Part shown: positions 1 to 10,738 of the stretch, piece after piece
How the letters are laid out: every line of letters begins with the position of its first letter
How positions within the stretch are numbered: position 1 is the stretch's first letter
NCBI GenBank assembly: GCA_001600175.1
Contig: BCJC01000005.1
Span: forward strand, 538,471 to 602,470
Length of the DNA: 64,000 nucleotides
From: Erythrobasidium yunnanense
Taxonomy: Eukaryota; Basidiomycota; Cystobasidiomycetes; Erythrobasidiales; Erythrobasidiaceae
Reading direction: 5' to 3'
Position numbers and translations under genes: made by a program
Notes under the pieces: generated by a model
What the model was told of the DNA's origin: nothing
Database searches by the model: none
The model's input: only the letters and a program-made list of their open reading frames with translations

Positions 1-369
1 TATCGCAAACGTACAAGGAGTAGGCCTCGCGTTACAGTCTAGGTAAGCCTTCAGCCTCTCCCGCATGGAGTAAGGCTGACAATGTCATAGACTGGATCCT
101 CTGCTCAAGCAACGCTATCCTGGCGTATCGCCGCTGGTCATACCTAGCAATAAGTACGCAGATCCTGCTCACCTGGCTTGGAAAGGCGTACAATCGCTGT
201 GCAAGCTAGACGTGGTCAGCGATATGTGGATCAGAAGGGATGACTGGGAGATGTGAGTCGCCCAAAACCAAAATCCCATCATAAACGGAGTCACGTCTGA
301 TTCCTTGCCTACCCTCTCAGGATGAACGTGCGAGCTCTCCGCGATAGATCGTTCTTTGTGCTGCCTTGA
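1..369 (+). CDS. ARP8: Actin-related protein 8 (INO80 complex), 3' end only
   Basis: This is the C-terminal end of an actin-fold protein that enters from the left edge. Exons read <1-42, 91-252 and 321-369, with introns of 48 and 68 bases. The last residues run ..VQGVGLALQ.., then VIPSNKYADPAHLAWKGV, a W-[IV]-x-R-x-[DE]-W block, and a terminal LRDRSFFVLP. The AWKG step followed by a tryptophan-rich tail and R-[DE]-R-[SC]-F-F ending is how Arp8 orthologues finish. Arp8 binds nucleosomes and actin in the INO80 chromatin remodeller. Arp5 or another Arp is the main alternative; only about 80 residues are visible, so the paralogue call rests on the tail. Confidence 0.68.
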
Positions 370-611
370 TATACGGAATTCAGGATGTGTGTCTATATGT
401 GTAGCGTTAGCACACACATTGACATAAAAGGTCAGAGAACATAATGCCGACTGTTAAGCGACTCGTATGATCTCACTCCATGGAAACTTGCTCTGGAATT
501 TATATCGTACATCGTGTTCAGGCTACATGATAGACTAGGTAGCAGCTAGGTTAATGCCCAGCTAACGCGGGCAGGCCGCTTTGAACACGGTAAAATGGCA
601 ACCTTGTGCAT

Positions 612-2457
612 TTAGGCATTCTTTGGTTTGTAGCCTGACTCTACTAAAGACTCTGTCAAAGCCTTGATGATCTGGTCGATATCGCCGCGCGATTTGTCGA
701 CTACGGTCACGCCCCTATTTCACAATTCATCATCAGTGTCTCGCTTCTGATCTAGAGGAAGAAGACTGTACATATGTCCTATTCTCATGTAGCGAGTCTT
801 GATGTCTGTCAATTTGAGGCGTTTAGAGGCATCTACAAAGCTCCGGTAGGTGGACCTACCTTTGTGCAGACCAGCGGCAACAACGACACCCTTCTTGAGC
901 ATCTTACCGACGACGTCACCTGGTGTGATACCCTCTGGTGTGTATATTGCTGTCATGCCATTTGCAGCGGCATCCGAGCTCTTGGTGACAAGGCTAAGCC
1001 CCATATTTTGAACCGCAGTCTTCAACTTGGTAGAGGTCTCCTTGTGCATCACAAATCGTTCTTCAAGCGAAGGAGAGCGAGTTGTCATGGTAGTCAAGGA
1101 AGCTTGAAGAGCGTAAATGAGTTGCACGGCGGGAGTTGCGAAGTATGCGGCCGAGCCTTTGCTGTAGGCCTCCATGACAGGCAACCATTTGGCCCATGAT
1201 GCGAAGTAGGATGTTGCAGGTGCTTTGCGGGCTTTGAAGACCGAAAGTGCCTTCTGCGAAACGCATGTTACGCAAAGACCGGGAGGAACGCCGAGACCTT
1301 TTTGCGAAGCAGCAAGGACCTGTCTATATAGATCAGTATCGTGTAGGTATGTGTGCTGATACTTTGCAGCATGGGAAATGTCTATACTGACGACATCGAC
1401 ACCCCACTCGTCCATCCTGCAGGGAAGAACGTCAGACAAGGGCCTCAACAGGCATAGAGAGCACAGATATACACACTTTATCAACTCTGAGCCTACAGAA
1501 CACACACCATCAAGAACGGTGATTGTATCGGGGCTGACACGCTTGACGATCTCGCAGATTTCCTTCGCATCGCTGAGCACACCTGTTGAGGTGTCTACGT
1601 GGGTGAAGGTCAACATCTTGTACTTTGTCTTCTTGAGTGCTTCTTCAATCTGCGAAGCAGTAGGCTTGTCGCCAACTGGTGCACCAAGCTGCTCCACTTT
1701 GGCGCCGTAGATGGACAGGCACTCCGCGAAAGAGTCGCCAAAGTATCCAGTGTTGAGTACAAGTACATCTTCACCAGGCTCGATCAAGTTAGATGCTGGT
1801 ATATGCGCGCGTTAGTAAGTATCCGCTTGTAATATTTAGCGCTTCCTTACCTGCCATATCCCAGCCAAGAGTACCGCTGCCAGCAACAATGATAGGCTGT
1901 GCGGTTTCGGTGAATAAGACTTGCTTCAACTTGGCTATGCAATCCTGGAAGACGCCAGCGAATTCCGGGGACACTGAGCAGATTGGCGGAGCTTTCAGCA
2001 CTCCGTCGCACGCCACGAAGGTAGAGATGCGCCTCACTATGGCTGACAGACGGGTGCGCCGCTGCGAAGAGGACATCATCTGCGACTTCGACTGGTACCG
2101 GGTGACAGCCGGACGGAGAAGAAAGACGAGAGCAGGCGGAAGAAAGTGCACAAGGATCAGTATTGTTGCATGGCGAACCAGTTCGTATGCTTTACTCGGC
2201 CCAGGGATGACTGTAGAAGCAATGCGAACGAGAAGCAGATCAGCTCGGCTATTCCGATCCTGCGGCAGGCAGGTCTACCAACCCAGGAGCTTGTGTGGTT
2301 GCTGCTTGAATGAGTCCATCTTTGCGTTGTTTTCTGAGCTTTCTTGGTTATTCCGACGTTTCAGAGTATTCGTTGCAGAAGAACCAGCAAGATGCTGAGA
2401 TATGGCAGCAAGTCTATCGGCTGCAGGCTGACTAGAGCTACGCGAGCTGATCGCCAT
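612..2457 (-). CDS. AGX1: Alanine-glyoxylate / serine-pyruvate aminotransferase
   Basis: This PLP enzyme of fold type I transfers an amino group from alanine (or serine) to glyoxylate, making glycine. Eight exons splice to exactly 454 codons: 2283-2457, 2196-2210, 2038-2091, 1851-1973, 1477-1795, 1392-1416, 772-1319 and 612-714. Visible landmarks in order are PHKLLVIPGP, FAAAHPSVSH, GSGTLGWD, LNTGYFGDSF, the DGVCSVGSE substrate loop, and SQKGLG with the PLP-binding lysine. The C-terminus is a GVTVVD-type strand and a final helix ending YKPKNA, so there is no SKL-type peroxisome signal. The first ATG gives about 45 extra Ser/Ala/Arg-rich residues before the conserved core; this may be a mitochondrial presequence, or the ATG just before SFKQQPHKLL may be used. 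Two exons are tiny (15 and 25 bases). Confidence 0.93.
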
Positions 2458-2849
2458 TCACTGTCACAGGTTGAACTGCAGAACTACGCCCACTGATTGA
2501 TGATACACAAAAAAGCTGAGATGCGAAAGAAAATACAAATTTCGCCTTCGCGCTTCGTCGGACTTGACCCACATTAGCTGAAACGCGTAAAGAATGCCTG
2601 GAAGGTGAGTTTATTGACGAGAACATCAGCATTATAAGGCGCGGACTGGTTCGAGCACCGCAGATATGAGATGAGACCGTATGTCTCGGCAGCCGCGTTT
2701 TCTAGCATCTCCTACTTCCTACAGTTTGACGCAGATCTGACTGCTTGCTACTGATCTATGCGAAAGTGTACAACATCGTACAGTACCGAAGGCGAATATC
2801 TGTATTGATACGATCGAGATAGCAGGGATGCAGGCTACTCGCTGGTCGA

Positions 2850-5800
2850 TCATAACGGCTTCTCGTGTGCAGGCGGCTCCAGGAAGCCCTCTCCGTGTTC
2901 AAGCCTGATCTCCGTGACAGGCGGTGTGCTTGATGGGACTGTGAAGGCAGAGCCCATTCCAGACTCCATTGCGATATCCGATGCTGGGTAAGTCATCGGC
3001 GGTTCCGGTGGGCCGAAAGAGCTTTGTGCAAAGTCCCAGCTAGTAGAACTCGAACCTAGCGAGCTGGGTCTGTATAGATGATCGAATGAAGTCCGACGTG
3101 ACAGTCTATTAGGAGGGTGCCATTGTGACGAGACGAGCTGCATACCGTAATCGGTTCCGGCTGGATCGTAGCTGTTGTATTGAGACCCGAGACCATCGTC
3201 GCTCACGTTAGGAGAAGGAGCGTTGCCTGTATCTGGACGAGATAGATCGGCGTCTAGATCATGTTCTGAAATGCCCGACTGAGGAATGACATTGAAGTGT
3301 CCACTACTGCTTGAATATCCTGAAGGATTGAAGCTGGAGAGGTTACTCCCGGAGCTGCTTCCCTCGGCTCCGCCGCCGACGAGGTTAATGCGAAAGGACT
3401 GGTCTCTCAACGACGATGTAGAGCCCTCCAGGTCGATAGCTGAGAGTGCAGGAGATGCAGTCTGCGAAGCGAGAATTTCATGTGTTTTTCCGCCTATTGG
3501 CTTGTCCGAGCGACGACAGTAAAATAGAAGGTAGGCAGCTTGCGTCTAAAAGTACGAGTGTGATCAGTTGTCGTAATCAACCCGGCGTGCAAGGGAAGAT
3601 GTCTATCATACCTTCACTTCTTCCGCATCACGGACTGGAGAGACGCGAGACTGAGATGTAGCAAGTCAGCTAAAGTCGGGTCTCGCTAGCTTGTTAGTAT
3701 AACTTACATCATCGAAGTTGTACCACTTCTGCTCGTTGTTGTTCTTCGCAAAGGCAGTGTAATGTCCGCCTCCCACTGTAGGTCTGCTTAGCGAGGCTCA
3801 TAGCAAAGTATGGGTCAGAAGAGACTTACATCCGCCAAAGTGGTTGTCCACAGCGAATAGATCATAGACAAGGCTATCGCCGCCTTCAACTTCTTGTGTG
3901 ATTTCGGCAGGAGCACCCATTTCCACCAGGCGCCTGGCTACCTTCTTTCCCTCGACTCTGTCGCTGAGGTCCAAGCCCTCCAAGGGGAAGTCTACCAGTG
4001 TATCGATCTTATCTCGGAAAGCACGCTCGTTGCTGAAGCGTTTGAGGTGAATGACAAGGACGTCTGGCATCTTCCACAGGTCGAACTTCTTTTGTGCTTG
4101 TTGATGTTTCTTGCATGAGGGGCAGTACCACGTGTTGTCCTCGCTCAGTTTCTCCTCCTTAACGAATTCGTCGAGGAGACTTTCGATGCTGGTGCCCTTC
4201 TTTTCGGACCGAGCGTTGCCTGCCTTCTTCTTTTCTTGCACGACTGGATCAACGATGCGCTCGATAGTCGAGAACTTGTCGGTATTGTCTGTACGTTTTC
4301 TGTCGACTTCGTTTCCGAAGTACGACTCGATAGCCTTGTTGTTCCAGTCTACCGTGATGGTCTCACCAGCGCGAAGGATTGGCTCTGATTCTGGCTCGCT
4401 GACAGGCTCCGCCGTCTGCATATCTGTATTGGCTGCATCGGACTGCACTTGAGCTGGAGTGCCATCGCCGTAGAGATCCTCCGTTTCGTCTGTACCGAAG
4501 CTTCCTGGCATTACGGACGAGCTTTGCGAGGCTTTCGACTGCACAGCTTCAGCACGTTCTGCCAGTGTGACTCGATCGATTGGCATATCTCCGATGAAAG
4601 GTTCGGAACGGTAGCCGGATAGAGGCGATTTGGCGACATAGAAGTTGAGTAAGCTGCGGTTTGGAGAGCGTGCCGAGGTGCTGACGATAGGTACATCGTT
4701 GTGCGTTGGCTCAGCCATCTCTGTATCGGTTTGTTTATCATCTTCATCGTCTGGAATGATTGCTCTTGCTGCTGAGGGTGGCTTCGAAGAGGTGGACGCT
4801 TGACCATGGCCATCCTCTGAGTCCCAAACATCTGCTGCGACCCCTTGCCAGCTCTCAAGCCTCTCGCAAATCTTTCGCTCGATGGTTTCCAGGCTCGAAG
4901 CTTCTTCCTTGGTGAGTGCCAGGATGAAGGCCTCTCCAAAGAGTCGCTCCTTCGCGTAGCTGGTCGAAGTTGAGGCACGGTTGCTAGTCACACTGACCAT
5001 GAATTTGCCCTCCTCTTCGAGTGTCTTTTGCTTAGAGTTGCGGAATCGAGGTTGTTCGATGGTGTACGGAAGTTCGTATAGAATCATGATATCTGCGTCA
5101 CGTATTCCTGAGACACCTTCAGAGTCGGGCCAAACCTTGAAGAACTTGCTGGAGAACTCCTCGATCATGAACAGCTTAGAACACGATAACATCAGGCTAT
5201 GGTCAGTCATACAGTAATAGACGTCGTACCTTTTTAGGGTCATAGCCGCTCAGATTGCCAGCGGCTTCTTTTAGTTGTTTGATGGTAGCGTTCAAAGGCA
5301 GTTCGAGCGTGATCTAGGTCATCTCATCTCAGCTGTCAGACTTGAGCAGAGGCAGAAAGCTCTTTTACCTTCTTCTGAGCCAGCTTCGGGTCTGCCGGCA
5401 CTAAGTAGACATCTCCACTCCACTTTTTGTTTTGAGGAATTGCTAAGCTGAGGTACATAAACGGGTCGAACTTGATTGCGACCTTTCCGAAACTTCATGT
5501 CAGAGATTCTGTCAAACATAGACAGAAGAAATACAGCTCACCTTGCTGCACTCTGGGCATATCAATCTGCTCCGGTACTGCCCTTGGAACAGATCCACAA
5601 TAACAGAGTCATTACGCTTCTTGTATAGCTCCCAGCTGGTATTTGCAAGCTCCATCTCTTCTTTATCACCTCCACCTTCCCAGTCTGGGATCTCGTCATA
5701 CGGCTTCTTCTTGATCCTATTCAGGTCTTCGTGCAGTCCATCAAGCAGGAAAGCTATTAGTTCTTGACTGTCGTGCTGTTGCCATCCAGAGAAAGCAGGC

Positions 5801-7205
5801 GCAAACTTGGATAACGTCTGCTTGAACTCCCTCGGCACGACGGTGCCCGAGCCTGACCATATCCTCTCTATGAGTGTACCAAACGCTCGTGCAACTTCTC
5901 CGTTCATTCCTAATGGATTATCAGGATTGAGTTCCTGCTTGTAGAAGCCAGAATAGAAGTAGTCTTGCAGAGATGGTGTGTTGCTCAGACATTGTAGAGC
6001 ACTGTTCATGAAGCAGGTATTTCCGAGATTCTGCAGTCCAACAAGTCCTCTCTTGCCGTTATTTGCTCCAGACTGACTACGTGTTGTGCGCATACCACTT
6101 GAGGCAGGTTCTGTTGCTTTGGAGGGCGCAAGCGGAAGAGGCTGCGCCTGCGTCAAGACCGCACGCTTCTGAAGGCTTTCTTTCTGATCCAGGAAGCTGG
6201 TACCGCCGAATGGTGTACGGTTCACTGTAGGAGCAGGAGCAGCTTCTTGCGGCTGCTGTACGAGCCAGCTGCCATCGGTATTTGCTTGCTCGAAGCCTAG
6301 TCGAGCAGCCTCTGCGATAGTCGACTCTCGAATAGTGGATTCCTCTTCAGCAGTATCTAAGGAAAGTCCCTCCAGCTTGTCTGAAGCGATTGTGCCGTCT
6401 GCGTAATCGTCCGATAGATGCCATATACGCGAAGGAGTTGCCTTGTCGAGGTCAAGGGCCTCCGCTATAGCCTCTTTTAGCTTGTTTATCGTCCAGCTCG
6501 AGGCTGTCTGTATGTATTTCGCTTGTGAAGGAGGATTTGGGGAATTTGGCGGGACGACGCGCGAGACGTATATCACGGGAGGGTATAGGTCGAAGTAGGT
6601 GCCATCTTTTGCAAGAGCTACCTCGCACGACACGGGAGCGCCAGTTCTTCCGTACCTGCAGATACAATCAGCTTCGCGCTGACGAGGATCCGGTAATCAC
6701 CTTACCATGCTTCCAGGAAGTACCACGCTTCGGAAGGCACAAAGACGACGTCTACACCTTCCTGTACTTTCTTTGTGAGCTTGCCCGTGCGCTTGTCGGA
6801 TATGTCTTCATTGTCGATAGGTCCCAGGCTTGCGACCGAAACGCCCTGTAGATCTTTGTCTTTGTCTATCTCTTCGCTCCCGCACGCTGTCTGCCACTTC
6901 CTATACCACCTCCTGCTGACGACGAACCAAGTATCGCCGGCTTTCGGGGATCCTTTGATGAGGGATCCTATCATTTCCAGCTGAGCGTGACCTTCTGGCG
7001 GAGTCTGGCGAGCCGCTTGGGATGTATCTGACACATCCTCGCTGCTGCTCAACAGCGGCTCTGTCGAGCTCGAAGACGAAGCGCCGCTATTGTCGCTGAT
7101 GTCCATGCTGGCCAAATTCGATATGGCGCGCTTGTTCGAGTTGGACGACGACGCTGATTCTGCGCTGGCACTTCGCTGGCGTTTCGCAAAGGCAGCTGTG
7201 GCCAT
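2850..7205 (-). CDS. UBP12: Ubiquitin-specific protease, DUSP-UBL-USP type (Ubp12/USP4-15 class)
   Basis: This is a cysteine protease that removes ubiquitin from proteins. After a Ser-rich N-terminus comes a DUSP domain ([15 protein letters not shown], near 6700-6970), a ubiquitin-like region, then the Cys box [16 protein letters not shown] near 6010-6050 with the nucleophilic Cys. The domain is interrupted by a long acidic insert and a CPxC zinc knuckle, as in Ubp12/USP4/11/15. It resumes with a LVIHLKRF strand and the His box [11 protein letters not shown] near 3760. The end is [10 protein letters not shown] and a roughly 200-residue Ser-rich tail. Ten or so short introns split it, one of them inside the His box. 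The start is the ATG at 7203-7205; the reading frame is open further but without an upstream ATG. A complete catalytic set is present, so I expect it to be active. Confidence 0.92.
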
Positions 7206-7310
7206 AAACGTCAAAGTGCGAGTTGGTAGCTGCAATAGGGGTCGTCCGTCATTTTGGTATTCAATCACTGTTCGCGCACTGATTGGTACTAAGCTGATAT
7301 ATTACAGCTT

Positions 7311-7968
7311 CTATGACACGCCAACGTATACCTCCTGGAAGTGAACCTCCAGATCCTTGGGGCCTGCCGTTACCTGGTCCTTTTCTGCTGGACGCGCCGC
7401 CATGGCTCCGATACTAACGTACCATCCCTCCTCTTCTGCAAAGAAGCATGTCACTTCCCTGAGCGGGATGCGGCGCGTAATCTCTCCCTTTTCGTCCGTC
7501 TCTAGCTCGTAGATCCATAATCCTGATCCCAGCTCATCTCCTTTCCTTACAAGCTCGATTGACACTCCGTCTTTCTTTGCAGCAGAAGGAGGACACAAGC
7601 TCCAGTCGGAAAGCGGGAAGGACACGACTGACGCCAGGTACGGCTGACCCTCGTAGAACTCGACGCCCGATTTGAGCCAGCGAGGAGGTGATGGACCAGA
7701 GTATGTACCGTCAGCACTCTGCGTGAGGTACAGGATGAGGCCGCCTTGATCGTAGCGAGTGGTGTAATCGGCCGTCAGGGTCGCTCGCACGCTCTGGAAG
7801 CTCTTGAGCGGGACAGGCTTCGGGAGGAGTGGGTGTATAGGTGCGTTGAATCTGTACATACATGTTAGGAGTGCCTGCTGATCAATTGCGAAGAGCTTGC
7901 CTGTCTGTCGAGGGCAGTTTACGCCAAGCATCGGTTCCCGGCTGTGCGGTGACGATGAAGGGTTGCAT
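7311..7968 (-). CDS. DUF1349 (concanavalin-A-like) protein
   Basis: A protein of about 200 residues in two exons (7901-7968 and 7311-7851). It opens MQPFIVTAQPGTDAWRKLP and contains DYTTRYDQGGLILYL, WLKSGVEFYEGQPYLASVV, DWSL and a closing strand WYVSIGAMAARP. The order Y-D-Q-x-G-L, W-[IL]-K-x-G-[VI]-E and a final G-x-[MY]-[AC]-x-[RS]-P is typical of DUF1349, a jelly-roll, lectin-like family of unknown role found in bacteria and fungi. The 49-base intron starts with GCAAGC, not GT; only this GC donor restores the frame (R-F-N-A-P). No signal peptide is visible, so it is probably cytosolic. Confidence 0.8.
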
Positions 7969-8894
7969 TGCGTATGTATGTGAAGGAAACAGTGAAGCGA
8001 GGTCAAGAAAGCTCTCTCAAGCCGGCGTCTTGGTCACGCGAAATTGGCATAAAAGTTAAAACGGTCTGGACGGCGCAAACAGGTTCGCACCGGATTTTCC
8101 TTCACAGTTTCCGAGTGTACAGAGCTGTATGCATACACCAGTATCATTCCGGAGCTGTCAACTATCGATGCGACCAAGAGATCGGCCAAACTTTCCCGGG
8201 CCAAAAAATGGCATGTTACGACGCTCGTAAGATGCCAAAAGAGACTCGTAACAGCCAAAAAACTGAGGAGAGTGGGGTTCGAACTGGATTCGAAGTATCA
8301 GCGCCTGCGCGCTGCCCACTCATGGTTTTGGACTCACCCCACGCCCTTTCGGACCGCGGTTTATGCCTATGCTTCACGATAGTGAATGCCTAAACACGGC
8401 TGCCATCGGAATGCGTTTATTATCATGCATTCATGCGAGAGAGTACGATTTCTATTCACCTCCTTAGACCACCTAGGGTAGAAGGGTTAGGAACAGCGTT
8501 CCGACGCAAGGTAGAAAATCAAACATACTCGGACATCTCCCCTTGAACGATGAAAGCCAAGCCTTTGCTACAATACGTTCATGTAGTACTAGCAAATAAG
8601 CGGCAAGCTCGACCTCAATCGGGCGCGCCGAAAGCGACTAAAGACCTTACGAAGCATCAGTATACGTACGACAGCAACGAATAGCCTAAGATCATGTGCT
8701 GCAATGATATATCCATGCATTAATGGTGCCTATTGCGGAAATTTGGGAAAGTAGGAACATGCGAAAGGAGAACTATCATACATGTTCGAGATGTAGCAGT
8801 GTTTTGTTCTTGTTGTACGTGATTGAGGCTGCTCAGTCGTCAGGTGACGGCAGAGAAAGGCCGATTGCCTGACGAGTATGGCGCGGTCATCGGT
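7969..8894. other. Gene-free interval with one tRNA-sized foldable element
   Basis: No convincing coding frame is seen. The interval is the promoter side of the DUF1349 gene (start 7968) and lies beyond the stop of the unknown gene ending at 8895. It contains a 71-base segment at 8272-8342 that folds with a 7-bp closing stem, described separately. Confidence 0.5.
8272..8342 (-). other. tRNA-like foldable segment, possibly a decayed tRNA
   Basis: Read on the minus strand, the ends GTGGGGT and ACCCCAC pair perfectly over 7 bp. Inside are GTCC/GGGC at the D-arm position, an AGCGC/GCGCT hairpin with a four-base loop, and a TTCGAA/TTCGAA hairpin. A B-box-like AGTTCGAACCC sits at the 3' end, and a run of six T follows after about nine bases, as in Pol III genes. 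The middle hairpin has no 7-base anticodon loop and the T-arm is not canonical. I therefore do not call a functional tRNA; a tRNA relic or a chance palindrome are both possible. Confidence 0.25.
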
Positions 8895-9945
8895 CTAGCG
8901 ACGTTGAAGGCCATAGAGCTCCGTATCTCTAGCTGCCGGCATGTAGAAAGACTCATAGTCGCACATGTCATATGGGTCGGCAGGGTGGACATCTTGATAG
9001 TCGTCTTCGGTTATTAGGTTATCAGTGGCTTTGCAAATTAAGCTCTGATTGATATCGCGAACGTCGTCGAGTGTTTTATCTATTATGTTGTCTTCCAGGT
9101 CCTACAGAGAACATCAAAAATCGAAAGGAAGGCAATCAATCGTTTGTGCTTACGCCTGTCTTGTTCTCGTAATTGGTGAGTCGCTGCTTGTCGAGAACCT
9201 CATCCTTAGTCCGCATTTGTAGCATGACTTGACCAATGTGAGAGACGAAGTTCTGCGCACAGGCGCTCCAGGGGTGATCATTTAATATGCCTGGATTAGT
9301 GGCCATTACCGTTCTGGAAAAGAGAGCTGTGACAATCTCGGTGTCGCAGAGCGCCGATAGTATCGGACCCTTGAGAAGGAGAGCAGGGAAATCTGATTTT
9401 GTGTCTTTGTCTTCCAACCATGCCTGTCTGCGCATTTGTCAAAGTAGTTGTTGAGCATAGAAGACAGTTCGTGAGCTAAGGACAGAGACTTACACCTTTG
9501 CTAAGTAATCTTCGTGTTCCTGCAGGGTGGCATCGCTTTCGTGGATTACAGCCTTGAAGTTCTGGCCGAGCTCGTACAGAAACTTCTTATTGTCTGATGT
9601 GCATTGGGAACTGGCATATTCGTACATCTCTTCCTGCTTGAGCGGATAAGAGGCCATTGTAGCATACGACTAGACAAAGACTAACCTGCTCGAGCTTGGA
9701 CAGGTTATCCCAGGCGTCCTCTTCGTGTCCGTCGAACTGTCCAATGATGCGGAGGTGGATGTCTTCATCACTTAGAGCCGACTTCGAGACCACAGCGAGG
9801 ACTTGTACAGCGTGGTCTATAGCGTATTTTACGAGCTTGATGTCATCTTCGATTTTACGTTTGCGTTTCGACTGTCATGATATAAAGCAGAGTTCAGCAA
9901 TTGCTTGGACGAATGGCATTGTAGATAGCTTACATCTTTTGCCAT
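8895..9945 (-). CDS. Unknown basic/acidic protein with N-terminal nuclear-signal-like motif
   Basis: I do not recognise this protein of about 290 residues. It is built from five or six exons. It starts MAKDSKRKRKIEDDIKLV after an intron directly behind the fourth codon; the K-R-K-R-K cluster resembles a nuclear localisation signal. The middle is mostly helical (VQVLAVVSKSALSDEDIHLR, KKFLYELGQNFKAVIHESD) with a more hydrophobic block around LLLKGPILSALCDTEIVTAL. The tail is acidic (EDDYQDVHPADPYD) and ends ELYGLQRR. There is no signal peptide or membrane span. Splice borders are canonical and each keeps frame, so the gene is probably real. Its upstream region holds the 11-base repeat array. 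Confidence 0.6.
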
Positions 9946-10259
9946 TGCGGTCACGGTCAACTCCTATAGCTGCGGTTTTTCTGAATGGATTGGAAGAAAA
10001 GAAAGAAACGAAGGGGAAAGAAAGGATTGTAGATTGGCTCATGAGATCATCAACGGAGGACGGTTGAAAAGGAAAGATGGATGACGAGGGAGGCTAAGAA
10101 TGACCAAGAAGATACAACGGCTAGCGGAGCGTAGCTTGCACAGCCAGTTGCAGAAGGAAGCGGAACATAAGGACAGAGTAAAACGAGGGCGGGAGCTGGC
10201 GGGAAGAACACAACGGCCGTAAGGAAGGAGGCGGAGTGCAGACGCGCAACGGACGAGGA

Positions 10260-10345
10260 CAATTGGAGCATTATAACGCTCGGGAGCAGAAGAAGCAGGA
10301 ACGGAAGGAAGAGGTAGAGGAGAAGGAAGAGGGTGGTGGAGGAGG
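10260..10345 (+). repeat. Polypurine-rich low-complexity stretch
   Basis: About 80 bases are almost purely A and G on the plus strand, in AGG, AAG and GAG steps, with few pyrimidines. It lies between the unknown gene that starts at 9945 and the 11-base array. No coding signal was seen in it. Such tracts are common in fungal 5' regions, where they can exclude nucleosomes, but no specific site is claimed. Confidence 0.5.
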
Positions 10346-10443
10346 AAGCGGCAGTACGGCCCACAAACATTATGCTACACGAGCCAAGTAAGCTACAGTC
10401 AACACCTCTATCATCTTCAGACGCCTTCTCGCATCTCTTTACG

Positions 10444-10706
10444 CCTCTAATCGACCTCGGATACGCCTCGGATAGCCCTCGTATAGGCCTCGGATAGCCC
10501 TCGGATAGCCTTCGAATAGACCTCTGACAGGTGGGTATTAGTTCTGTGATAGGTTCAATATCAGCTCCTTATTACTTCTAGACCACCTCCAAATCACCTC
10601 TAAATCGTCCCTAAATCACCTCTAAATCAGCTCTAATTCAGCTCTAAACCAGCTCGATTTTACCTCGATATCACCCCGATTTCAGCTCTGTTTCAGCCTG
10701 ATATGG
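10444..10706. repeat. Degenerate tandem array with strict 11-base period (24 units)
   Basis: The segment divides into 24 consecutive units of 11 bases, with a single 10-base unit. Early units read like CCTCGGATAGC, the middle ones are worn (TCTGTGATAGG, TTCAATATCAG), and late ones read like CCTCTAAATCA or GCTCTAATTCA. Almost every unit keeps a pyrimidine-rich CTC start and an AT-rich centre. The register stays the same through the worn middle, so this looks like one array that has drifted. It lies between the stop of the CIR_N gene (10739) and the 5' side of the unknown gene starting at 9945. Confidence 0.85.
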
Positions 10707-10738
10707 GATCTTTTGGGGATGGGAAAGCAGTGGTAGTA

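Noticed and set aside
10050-10370. A 106-codon minus-strand frame rich in Leu, Phe and Ser that looks membrane-like.
   Set aside because: It is the complement of the polypurine tract; its hydrophobicity follows from base composition, and it has no splice or family support.
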